The notes beneath the pieces were generated by a model. The model was not told the origin of the DNA. It saw nothing but the letters and a program-made list of their open reading frames with translations, and did no database searches. Shown in pieces: positions 14,411 to 21,367 of a DNA stretch of 21,367 bases; the first letter of the stretch is position 1; each line of letters begins with the position of its first letter. The translations under genes and the position numbers were made by a program. Origin of the DNA: a virus; the IMG/VR virus record IMGVR_UViG_3300021425_000224, positions 1 through 21,367 of that record; one strand, 5' to 3'.

Positions 14411-17400
14411 TGGCAACAGTTGCAGATTATTTAAGTACAGGTCCTGAAGCTCTAGAGAGTGACTTAGTCAAAAACGTATTTCCGGGGGAGACACCTGACG
14501 CCCCTAAAAGAAATATACTTGACTTTCAAAGAGAAGAAGCTCCAGATGTTCAGATTGATCCACGACAAGTTCAAGATGATTTCTTTAAGAAAGCTCTTAA
14601 TGAAGAAGTTGACGTCAACACTATGTTTGAAGGTCCTAACAAGATAAACTACAACATAATAAAAGAAGCTATAGACGCTAATAAAGCTTTAAACCTTGCT
14701 AACACAGCAAATCAAATTCTACCTAATCAACAAGAACTAACTGCAAAAATTGACCTATTTAAAAACAATTATGACAGAGCCGTACCTACTAGTGAGAAAT
14801 TGTCTACAGGAGTCATGGAAACAGGATCATTCCCAATTAACTACGCTACAGGAGAAGTAGAGTACGGTGGCACTATGCCTGCTGACGGCGATCAAAATAC
14901 ATTTATGAAGAATGTATTCCCCAGTAACAAGACTGTCTTAGACAAGAAAGTTAGGCAAGAAGCTGACTTTATGGAGTGGTTTAAAACCCAACGTGATGCA
15001 CCTATGGATGTTAGGATACAAAAATCAATAGCTAGATCAATCAGACCTACTTTTGGTGCTAACCTTGCTAGAAGAACATACGATACTGTTGGCTTTTTGA
15101 ATGAAGGTATTCGATTTTATTTACCACAACTTGTAGATGGTGCTTTCCAAAAATTAAAAGGACTCACAGGTATAGGAGATCCAGAGAGAGATACATGGCT
15201 TTCACCCACTATAGAAAAAGAGTTATTTGATTTTAGGAATAGTGGTAAGCTTTCCGAGATTCTACCTGATACAGACAAGCACAGAATACTCAACGATATA
15301 ATACGTGATGACTTGCGTAAAACTATGTCCCCTCAAGAGTTTGAAAGAAAAGGGTACAATAAGAAAATAAATGTTGACGGTGTAGAAGTTTTTGAAAAGA
15401 ACTTTGTAACTCCTCAGTTTGCCAATAATGTGTTTGAGTACGCCTTTGATAAAATGGGATTCTTTGAACAAGTTGCAACATTTGTAGCAGAAGGCGGGGC
15501 AGCTTACAAAGTACTAACAGCACCTGTCGTTGCTGCCAAAAGAATATCTGATGGTATAAATGGTACACAGAGACTGTTGCACAAAAGAAAATACGGAAAT
15601 AATGTACCATACAAAATAGATACAATAGATAATAAGTTAGCACGATCTAAACAATATGCCCTTACTCACAATGTCTCCGTAAAAGATGCTACAAAAGAAT
15701 TAATGCTACTGAATACGAACGAAGGTAGATTAGCTAAATTTTCTGCAAATAGAATAGCTAATACTGTAAACAATAAATTTAATTATGAAAATGTAAAAGC
15801 TGGAATAAGATCTATACAAGATGAGATAGATACAAAAGGTAGACTCCTTATAGAAGCACGAACCAGTAAGAACACGGGTTATGCAGAACAATTAAGTAAA
15901 GAAATATCTAACTTAAAAAATAAAAGAAACTACCAAATGTACAAAGTAGCAGGAGCAAACGCTTTATTAGTCGGCTTGAATCCTAGACAAGACTTAACAA
16001 TAGGTATGATTCAAGGTGTTGGAAGAAACGCATTTGCAAGTGAAGAAAATCCACAAATGGGAGCTATGGGAGAAGGTGTAGCAGTAGGTGGTTATCTTTT
16101 ATTTGGAGGTGTTAGGAGACTGTTTAATCTAACCGAACCTTATTTCAAAGTACCTCTTTTAGAAGATGTTATCCAAAACAAAGCTTTTCAAGTTAAGATT
16201 GGAATTGAAAACATAGCTAACATAGCTCTGATGGGTTACGCTAAAGGTATGCTAGTCAATCCAGATTTAAGAAGCTTGAACGATCTAAAGAACACATTGA
16301 ACTTAGATACCACAGCCATAAGAACCATAGATGAATTCACAAAAAGGGCTAGGGATCTTCCTAAATTTCAAGCAGATGCCATGATAAAAACTATGTTAGA
16401 ATCTGTGCAGGATATTTACAATATAACAAAAGGTATACCAGATCAATTTAGAAAAGGTATACAAGATAAACTGACATTGAGTTTAGCTGATTCAGCAGGT
16501 ATTAATGTATTTCACGGCATATCTCAATACGTTAAACTAGAAAATTTAGATTTCAAGAAATCAGACATATTAAAATTTAAGAAAAGCGTAACATCAGCTA
16601 TAGACAATCAAACTTACGGCGAAGAAAGGTTGAATAATTTTTCTTCACTTGTTGAAAGTTTAAAAGCAGATATACTTAAATTAGAGACAGCAGAAGGAGT
16701 TGCACCCGAAGTTATACAGAGACTAAAACAAACTTCCCGTATGTATGAGTCTGCTGCTAAAAATCAAAAACTTGCTTTTACCAAATCATTGCAACAAGAT
16801 ATAATTCAAATTGATAACTTTCTTAAAGAGTTACAGAATCCTCAAAACGATGATATATTAAATATGTGGACTGAAGGAGACGCAGTAGACACAGGTCTAG
16901 CTAATTTACTAAAGCTAAAAGCTAAAGCTGAGTCTTATCTGACAAATCAATTTACTGGACTTCCTACAGAAATCTATCAACAAAAACAAACATCAAGTCA
17001 ACTAGTAAATGGATTATTAGATACTTTAGAGGATACAAACAAACGACTATCATTGTCATCAAATCAAATTCAAAACATAGACAATTCAAACAATAAAGTT
17101 ATAAAAACAGCAAAAATAATAAGGTCAGCTTCAGAAGCTAAAATATCTGCTGCCTATAATAAGATAGACCCATCTCAAACCATAGACTTTGTAAACACTG
17201 GGGATAACATATTCAAGATGTTTGATGAGTTTGCGGCAGGTTATGGTGTTGATATGTCTATTGTATCTAATCCTAGAACTTCACCTTTACTTGGTAACTC
17301 AGCAGGTAGGCAGTTAATGAGTAACATAGAAGGCGGAGCAAAACGAGGTCTTATGAAAGTCTTCAATGATCAGGGTATAATAGATATAATGAACTCTACC

Positions 17401-19482
17401 TTGACTAAAGATGATACACCCTTTGAATCAGGTGCAGATTTGTACAGATATTTTAAAGATCAAGCTCAGTCTAATCCTGCAGTAAGAGGACAATTTGGCT
17501 TAAGTGAAGCTGATACAATGAGTAACTTTCAGCTACTACAATACATGGTGCAAAAGGAAGGCTTGGCATTCACTGCAGATGACTTTGGATTCTTAGCTTC
17601 ACCTTTAGAATTTGAAAAGCTACGTCAGTCATTTCAAATGTTTTCAAAAAATGCAAATGCTAATATAAGCTCATTAGGCGTACGAATGGTAGCACTACTT
17701 GATCAGGACTTTAGAACATGGGGTAACTCAGTAGATGCTGATACATACAACGATGTAGTGCGAGCAAGAAATGTAGCTCGGCTTGAGAAGCAAAGATTTG
17801 ATGAAAACACTATAGGTGATCAAATAGAGAAAGCTTCAAAAGGTAGTCCTATAAAATTTTTAGGGATTGATGGACAAGAGACAACAATAACTAAAAGTAA
17901 TATAAACAAGTTATTTGACCCTCTGATCAATGCTATTGTAAGTCCGACGGATAGAACAGCATCATTTGTACAAGGAGAAATGAAAAGACTTATATCAACT
18001 TTTGCTTCTACATCAGAACAGCTACCTGCTAATGTTTTAGTCAAAGGTCCTGATGGTAAACTGTTAGAGCCTACAAATGAACAATTAAGTGGAATGGTAG
18101 AGCCTGTGTTTGATATAACCACGCCTGATGGTGTAGCAGGTCTAAAGGCTTTGAGTTCAACCCTACAGTCTTTGATGTATAGTAAGTTCATACAAACAAA
18201 AGGTATGTTTAATGTAGCTGATCAAATAAAGAATGGAGAAGCTATAGATTTAAATAAAATGAAAACAGGTAACATAAGAGTTCAAGATACTGAAGGATTT
18301 AATATTCCCAAAGCAATACCTCTTCCTACTCAATTTAAAAACTACGAAGAGTACATAACTGCAATGGAAGACTTAATAACAGTCAACGTTAGAAAACTTA
18401 ATAAAAATACTGGCGAGTTAGAAACTGTACCCCTACCTGCTTTTGATATTAAAGCAATGCTTAAGGCAGAAGAAGGCGTAACTAATGCTATTATGTCATC
18501 TAAGAAGTTTAAAGAAACTCACAAACAATTCTTTAAATTAGTAGACCAAGAAGCTCAAGTCACTAAGAGTGCGGCCGTAAAACAAATGGAAGTAGAACAA
18601 AGTGATGTGTATCAAAAGAGTAGATTATATAAAGAAAACATGTCAGGTGATTCTTTCTTTGAAGATGTCATAATGAAAGGAGATCCTAACTCTGTTGACC
18701 TTTATATTGAAGATTTAAATAGATTAGTTGATGCAGGCGAAATGACAATTGAGCAAAGTCAAAAAGTATTAAAAACTCTTGTGACTGACATACTAAGATA
18801 CTCTGGGGGAGAGTCTAAGAATGGTGCAACATTCAAGTTTTACAACGGACAAAACATACCTGTAAGTTCTTACGAAACTCCTGAAGTACCTTATGCCTTA
18901 CTTACTGGTGCTGATGATTTAGCAGAAGATGGTACAAGGACAGCCTTATCCATACAATCAGAAAAGTTTAATGCGTTGATGGATGCGGCGGGTGTAAGCT
19001 CTGAACAAAGAGAAGTTCTCATATCCATGTACAGACACTCTACGAAAATGGATGCAAGAGGTGTTTTAGACAGAGCAAAGCAAGGCTCAGATATAGGCGG
19101 TAAAGCAAAGCTAGGAGGACCTAGTCCAGCTTTCACCTTAAACAATACTTTGTCAAAAGCTTTTAACATAGCTAGAGGTATGGTTAGTACAGAGTATGTT
19201 ATGGCAGAGATGGCTATAAGATATGCAGCTTTAGCAGATGGAGCTATTCTGAATACAATAATGAACGATGAGAGAGTATCAAATACTATCTTAAATCTAA
19301 TGAATGATCCTACACAGGTACTAGAAGCTGATGCTGACTACTTTGTACGAGCAATGATAAAGTTCTCAGCTAACGCTATAAAAAATATATCAGGAATAAC
19401 TCACGATATTGGCTACAATGAAGAAAATTATTGGAAGTCAATGGGCGTAGTGTACCCAACACAAAGAAACCAAGTAAACTAA
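14410..19482 (+). CDS. Giant internal virion/ejection protein (1690 aa, gp16-like position)
   Basis: The 1690-residue protein is the largest in the window. It begins with a polar, partly disordered region (residues 1-130) that contains short linear segments. Several weakly hydrophobic, Gly/Ala-rich stretches lie at about residues 340-377, 515-572 and 592-615; the second includes EGVAVGGYLLFGG, which could insert in membranes. After about residue 640 it is almost entirely long helices rich in Lys, Gln, Asn and Leu. I saw no lytic transglycosylase, goose lysozyme or peptidase signature. In T7 the equivalent gp16 is ejected into the cell and moves the DNA. Here the role is inferred from size, order and helical content. 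It starts in a TAATG overlap. Confidence 0.65.
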   Translation: MATVADYLSTGPEALESDLVKNVFPGETPDAPKRNILDFQREEAPDVQIDPRQVQDDFFKKALNEEVDVNTMFEGPNKINYNIIKEAIDANKALNLANTANQILPNQQELTAKIDLFKNNYDRAVPTSEKLSTGVMETGSFPINYATGEVEYGGTMPADGDQNTFMKNVFPSNKTVLDKKVRQEADFMEWFKTQRDAPMDVRIQKSIARSIRPTFGANLARRTYDTVGFLNEGIRFYLPQLVDGAFQKLKGLTGIGDPERDTWLSPTIEKELFDFRNSGKLSEILPDTDKHRILNDIIRDDLRKTMSPQEFERKGYNKKINVDGVEVFEKNFVTPQFANNVFEYAFDKMGFFEQVATFVAEGGAAYKVLTAPVVAAKRISDGINGTQRLLHKRKYGNNVPYKIDTIDNKLARSKQYALTHNVSVKDATKELMLLNTNEGRLAKFSANRIANTVNNKFNYENVKAGIRSIQDEIDTKGRLLIEARTSKNTGYAEQLSKEISNLKNKRNYQMYKVAGANALLVGLNPRQDLTIGMIQGVGRNAFASEENPQMGAMGEGVAVGGYLLFGGVRRLFNLTEPYFKVPLLEDVIQNKAFQVKIGIENIANIALMGYAKGMLVNPDLRSLNDLKNTLNLDTTAIRTIDEFTKRARDLPKFQADAMIKTMLESVQDIYNITKGIPDQFRKGIQDKLTLSLADSAGINVFHGISQYVKLENLDFKKSDILKFKKSVTSAIDNQTYGEERLNNFSSLVESLKADILKLETAEGVAPEVIQRLKQTSRMYESAAKNQKLAFTKSLQQDIIQIDNFLKELQNPQNDDILNMWTEGDAVDTGLANLLKLKAKAESYLTNQFTGLPTEIYQQKQTSSQLVNGLLDTLEDTNKRLSLSSNQIQNIDNSNNKVIKTAKIIRSASEAKISAAYNKIDPSQTIDFVNTGDNIFKMFDEFAAGYGVDMSIVSNPRTSPLLGNSAGRQLMSNIEGGAKRGLMKVFNDQGIIDIMNSTLTKDDTPFESGADLYRYFKDQAQSNPAVRGQFGLSEADTMSNFQLLQYMVQKEGLAFTADDFGFLASPLEFEKLRQSFQMFSKNANANISSLGVRMVALLDQDFRTWGNSVDADTYNDVVRARNVARLEKQRFDENTIGDQIEKASKGSPIKFLGIDGQETTITKSNINKLFDPLINAIVSPTDRTASFVQGEMKRLISTFASTSEQLPANVLVKGPDGKLLEPTNEQLSGMVEPVFDITTPDGVAGLKALSSTLQSLMYSKFIQTKGMFNVADQIKNGEAIDLNKMKTGNIRVQDTEGFNIPKAIPLPTQFKNYEEYITAMEDLITVNVRKLNKNTGELETVPLPAFDIKAMLKAEEGVTNAIMSSKKFKETHKQFFKLVDQEAQVTKSAAVKQMEVEQSDVYQKSRLYKENMSGDSFFEDVIMKGDPNSVDLYIEDLNRLVDAGEMTIEQSQKVLKTLVTDILRYSGGESKNGATFKFYNGQNIPVSSYETPEVPYALLTGADDLAEDGTRTALSIQSEKFNALMDAAGVSSEQREVLISMYRHSTKMDARGVLDRAKQGSDIGGKAKLGGPSPAFTLNNTLSKAFNIARGMVSTEYVMAEMAIRYAALADGAILNTIMNDERVSNTILNLMNDPTQVLEADADYFVRAMIKFSANAIKNISGITHDIGYNEENYWKSMGVVYPTQRNQVN

Positions 19483-19493
19483 GGAGATAAAGA

Positions 19494-19748
19494 ATGAAGA
19501 CTTACTTTAACGGACAACGTAAAGGCATGATGTACGGTGGTAATGTACGAAAGCCTATGATGTATGGTGGCAAAGTACAGAAGATGGCTATGGGCGGTAT
19601 GGCTGAAAAGAACATAAAGCCTAATCAATCAGGCATGATGAGTTCAAACATGGACATGGGAATGATGTACGGTGGTCAAACTAAGCTAGATAAAAACAAA
19701 GACGGTAAAATATCAGGCAAGGACTTTGCTATGATGGGGAAGAAGTAG
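19494..19748 (+). CDS. Met/Gly-rich small protein with one EF-hand-like loop
   Basis: The 84-residue protein has 16 Met (19%) and a repeated MMYGG box at residues 12-16, 22-26 and 57-61, with a related MAMGG at 31-35; basic spacers (NVRKP, KVQK) lie between. Residues 66-77 (DKNKDGKISGKD) fit a calcium-binding EF-hand loop, with Asp66, Asn68, Asp70, Gly71, Ile73, Ser74 and Asp77 in the expected places; position 12 is Asp instead of the usual Glu. ATG 19494 has a strong AAGGAG site. Related Met/Gly/Lys-rich proteins with DKNKDGKI ends occur at the ends of marine phage structural operons, to my recollection. The role is unknown; metal binding is inferred. Confidence 0.8.
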   Translation: MKTYFNGQRKGMMYGGNVRKPMMYGGKVQKMAMGGMAEKNIKPNQSGMMSSNMDMGMMYGGQTKLDKNKDGKISGKDFAMMGKK

Positions 19749-19854
19749 GTTTATCCCTCTTTCTCATTATCTTACGACCTCTGAAGAAAACAATTGTATT
19801 GATAGTGGTGTTGATAGTGATAGCTACTAGTAACCAAATTTGCCACCACTCCAT
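19729..19854 (-). CDS. 41-residue single-span membrane protein
   Basis: On the minus strand, ATG at 19854-19852 overlaps the previous gene's stop as TGATG, the classic coupling arrangement, and the frame runs to TAG at 19731-19729. The product begins MEWWQIWLLVAITINTT, has a hydrophobic span at about residues 5-24, then a strongly basic segment (RGRKIMRKRDK) and a Pro/Ser tail. This predicts a single membrane helix with the basic C-terminus in the cytoplasm. Its last 20 bases overlap the end of the convergent Met/Gly-rich gene. It is shorter than the usual gene-calling limit. It could be a holin, a regulator or another small membrane protein; no family was recognised. Confidence 0.65.
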   Translation of the reverse strand: MEWWQIWLLVAITINTTINTIVFFRGRKIMRKRDKPTSSPS

Positions 19855-20075
19855 CACACGTACCTGCCAGATTTATCCATGATCTCTTGTGCCATAGACT
19901 TCAGATACTTTATCAACTGAGTTACTTTATTTGTACCTTCATACATGGGAAGACCTAAGTTCATGGTCTTCTCAAATTCATTTGGATCTACTGCATCGTA
20001 GAGTATCTCAACATTTCCATCCTTATTAAGAAACGCTTCTAACGAGAACAGTTTCGCTTTCACCTTTGATTTCAT
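19854..20075 (-). CDS. 73-residue hypothetical protein in the nuclease operon
   Basis: The product begins MKSKVKAKLFSLEAFLNKDG and ends DKSGRYV. It looks like a compact alpha/beta protein with an acidic middle (DAVDPNEFEKTMNLGLPMYEG) and a C-terminal helix. The ATG at 20075-20073 lies 50 bases inside the upstream nuclease gene, a longer overlap than its neighbours show. A GTG four codons later is an alternative start, though it hardly shortens the overlap. The stop overlaps the next start by one base. No motif recognised; linkage suggests the same expression as the nuclease and reductase. Confidence 0.6.
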   Translation of the reverse strand: MKSKVKAKLFSLEAFLNKDGNVEILYDAVDPNEFEKTMNLGLPMYEGTNKVTQLIKYLKSMAQEIMDKSGRYV

Positions 20076-20544
20076 TGATCGGCTCTAATTCACTTATAGG
20101 TAAGTTATAACAATCAGCTTTAAACGTAAAGCCGTTGCTTGGATCTACTTGACCTTTCTTATATCGAGTAGCTTTAGCGTAGTACTCTTGTTTACTAATG
20201 CTACCTAGTATCCAAGCTTTACTGAGATCGGTCAGTATCCTCACGAACACATAACTATCACAGTCTTGTTTTGTACCATGAGATGCAACCGAGCAATCAT
20301 AGTTAGACTGTGGCTTAGTGTTACAACGTTTAGTCTTAACGTCGATACGATTCCCATCTTTCACTAAATCATAGTTATATGTATTTGCTTCAGTTGCCCC
20401 AATGATATCAGCTACGATTACCTCGCCTATCGCACCCACAACATTGCTAGTGCCACCTGTAATACTTCCCTGCAATATGCCCACAGTAGAAGCTTTTTCC
20501 CTCGCATGACGCATGTAATCCTCGCTGATTGGTACTTCAATCAT
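20026..20544 (-). CDS. PD-(D/E)XK-type endonuclease
   Basis: The 172-residue protein has a short N-terminal helix and then GAIGEVIVADIIG (residues 38-49), containing Glu41. YNYDLVKDGNRIDVKTKRCN follows (about 56-75), with Asp59, Asp68 and Lys70. Glu plus Asp-x-Lys on a strand pair is the active site of PD-(D/E)XK nucleases that bind Mg2+ and cut DNA phosphodiesters. The remainder has YDCSVASHGTKQDCDSYVFVRI, a further core strand, and Cys residues at 74, 83 and 94. Phages use such enzymes for host DNA breakdown or recombination intermediates. ATG overlaps the reductase stop as ATGA. The fold call is from motif and spacing; substrate specificity is unknown. Confidence 0.75.
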   Translation of the reverse strand: MIEVPISEDYMRHAREKASTVGILQGSITGGTSNVVGAIGEVIVADIIGATEANTYNYDLVKDGNRIDVKTKRCNTKPQSNYDCSVASHGTKQDCDSYVFVRILTDLSKAWILGSISKQEYYAKATRYKKGQVDPSNGFTFKADCYNLPISELEPINEIKGESETVLVRSVS

Positions 20545-21367
20545 CAGTTTGCACCTAAGTCTACAACTTCACAGGCATCTGCAGTGCAAGCCAATTCACG
20601 AGTACCGCTCGTGTTATCTTCCTTTTCATACTTAGAAAACTTAGTCCAATCCAAAGAAGCAGGCACACGGCTTTGCCACTCTAGATAGTCATCAGCTTCT
20701 ATGTCTTGATAAGGAGCTTGTTGGTACGTATGATCGGCAAATGGAAGAAACGATACACCCGACGCTATATCAAAGTTATCGTACAACCACGCACCAACTT
20801 CCATCCATTCCTCTTCCTTTACAGTAATAGTCACAGACGGCTTGTGTTCGCACCAGTTAAGTGCATAGACTTTCCAAAGTTCTAGTTGTTCTATTGCACT
20901 CATCTCAGTTCTAGTGATAGCACCACTAGGAGATTTCATTGGAAAAGAAAACACGGTAACACTGTCAGGCTTCATAACGTCAGGCTCTGCAGGAATACCT
21001 TCTTCTTTCATAAATTGTGTTAAGGGATCTTTGTTATCCCCACGTACTGTTCTGATGTAGAAATCATTGTGTCTAGCATGAATACCTGATGCAGAATCGG
21101 TCAACTGAGACACAGTACCACTTGGCTTTACACAAGTGATAGCCGTACTTCTTGGTATACCAATAGCATCTGCATATTCTTTGTTAGTCTTTATTGCCAC
21201 TTGTTTCATCTCTTGTAACCAAATCTTTGAATCAGTTGTTTTAGACAGTACATAATGATCCATGATACCAGTTAATGAAACACCAAGCAAGCGTTCTTCT
21301 TCAGTATTTGTTTTCCATATCTTACGTAGATACTTCAGATCTGTAAGAGTAGACTGAAATGTACCTA
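20544..21367 (-). CDS. nrdJ: Class II (B12-dependent) ribonucleotide reductase, C-terminal part
   Basis: The frame is open to the right edge, so the N-terminal part lies outside. The visible 273 residues begin GTFQSTLTDLKYLRKIWK, then EERLLGVSLTGIMDH and CVKPSGTVSQLTDSASGIHARH; these are signature runs of monomeric adenosylcobalamin-dependent reductases. The C-terminus ends ELACTADACEVVDLGAN, with a C-x4-C pair that matches the swinging-arm redox cysteines. The enzyme reduces ribonucleotides to deoxyribonucleotides, with electrons from thioredoxin, without oxygen and without a second subunit, and needs host or environmental B12. The codon TTG at 21290 is an internal Leu, not the start. It heads the minus-strand operon. 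The finger-loop cysteine and NPCGE motif are outside the window. Confidence 0.9.
   Translation of the reverse strand, partial: GTFQSTLTDLKYLRKIWKTNTEEERLLGVSLTGIMDHYVLSKTTDSKIWLQEMKQVAIKTNKEYADAIGIPRSTAITCVKPSGTVSQLTDSASGIHARHNDFYIRTVRGDNKDPLTQFMKEEGIPAEPDVMKPDSVTVFSFPMKSPSGAITRTEMSAIEQLELWKVYALNWCEHKPSVTITVKEEEWMEVGAWLYDNFDIASGVSFLPFADHTYQQAPYQDIEADDYLEWQSRVPASLDWTKFSKYEKEDNTSGTRELACTADACEVVDLGAN

Noticed and set aside
15323-15643. Minus-strand open frames in the 1690-residue gene (also 17820-18191 and 18891-19169)
   Set aside because: Shadow frames of a clear plus-strand gene, with no ribosome sites or recognisable motifs.
19749-19853. Search for a bidirectional terminator between the convergent blocks
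   Set aside because: No stem-loop followed by a T run could be found; the stretch is instead occupied by the 41-residue minus-strand frame.
21288-21290. TTG as the start of the ribonucleotide reductase
   Set aside because: The frame continues upstream to the window edge with conserved reductase sequence (GTFQSTLTDLKYLRK), so the TTG is an internal Leu codon.

Overview
The window is a stretch of a tailed-phage genome, most likely a marine short-tailed (podovirus-like) phage. It is AT-rich (about 36% G+C by sampling lines). Genes are packed end to end, many joined by TAATG or ATGA overlaps. Two gene blocks converge near 19.73-19.75 kb. No terminase, portal, major capsid, polymerase, integrase, tRNA or rRNA gene is visible, so this is an internal segment covering the downstream part of a structural module and the edge of a nucleotide-metabolism module. 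The protein types (class II ribonucleotide reductase, 2OG-Fe(II) oxygenase next to the tail fibre, SU10-type adaptor, giant internal proteins, Met/Gly-rich EF-hand protein) fit uncultured marine phages of low-GC Alphaproteobacteria such as SAR11. The host is an inference; no host gene is present.

Layout, plus strand. 1-691: small genes, namely a membrane protein, a 38-residue DUF1289 four-cysteine protein, a perfect sigma70 promoter (TTGACA, 17 bp, TATAAT), a 57-residue protein, and a small basic protein whose frame is broken at a run of ten A. 692-4073: beta-rich, Ser/Thr/Gly-rich virion proteins, including a 500-residue repeat protein. 4073-7710: tail adaptor, tail hub/tube-like protein and a collagen-free repeat tail fibre with a collar domain. 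7712-9231: an accessory cassette (four-cysteine protein, 2OG-Fe(II) oxygenase, a small tail-associated protein, and a coiled-coil protein with a C-terminal membrane anchor that could be XhlA- or holin-like). 9242-19482: five probable internal virion/ejection proteins ending with 962- and 1690-residue proteins, in the size order of T7 gp14-gp15-gp16. 19494-19748: a Met/Gly-rich protein with one EF-hand-like loop.

Layout, minus strand. Reading leftward from the right edge: the C-terminal part of a class II (B12) ribonucleotide reductase, a PD-(D/E)XK nuclease, a 73-residue unknown, and a 41-residue single-span membrane protein that overlaps the Met/Gly-rich gene tail to tail. All four overlap by 1 to 50 bases, so they look like one operon for recycling host DNA into phage dNTPs, with the last two genes of unknown role.

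The most striking non-gene signal is compositional. Reading the whole window by eye I found no CCWGG (CCAGG or CCTGG) site at all, where roughly a dozen or more are expected. All six Pro-Gly dipeptides are written with CCC or CCG, which avoids this site. This suggests past selection by an EcoRII/Dcm-like restriction system. Other points worth checking are the A10 frame break at 510-519, the uncatalogued 41-residue membrane ORF, and a Tyr-Gly motif (YGxGxYG) shared between two neighbouring virion proteins.
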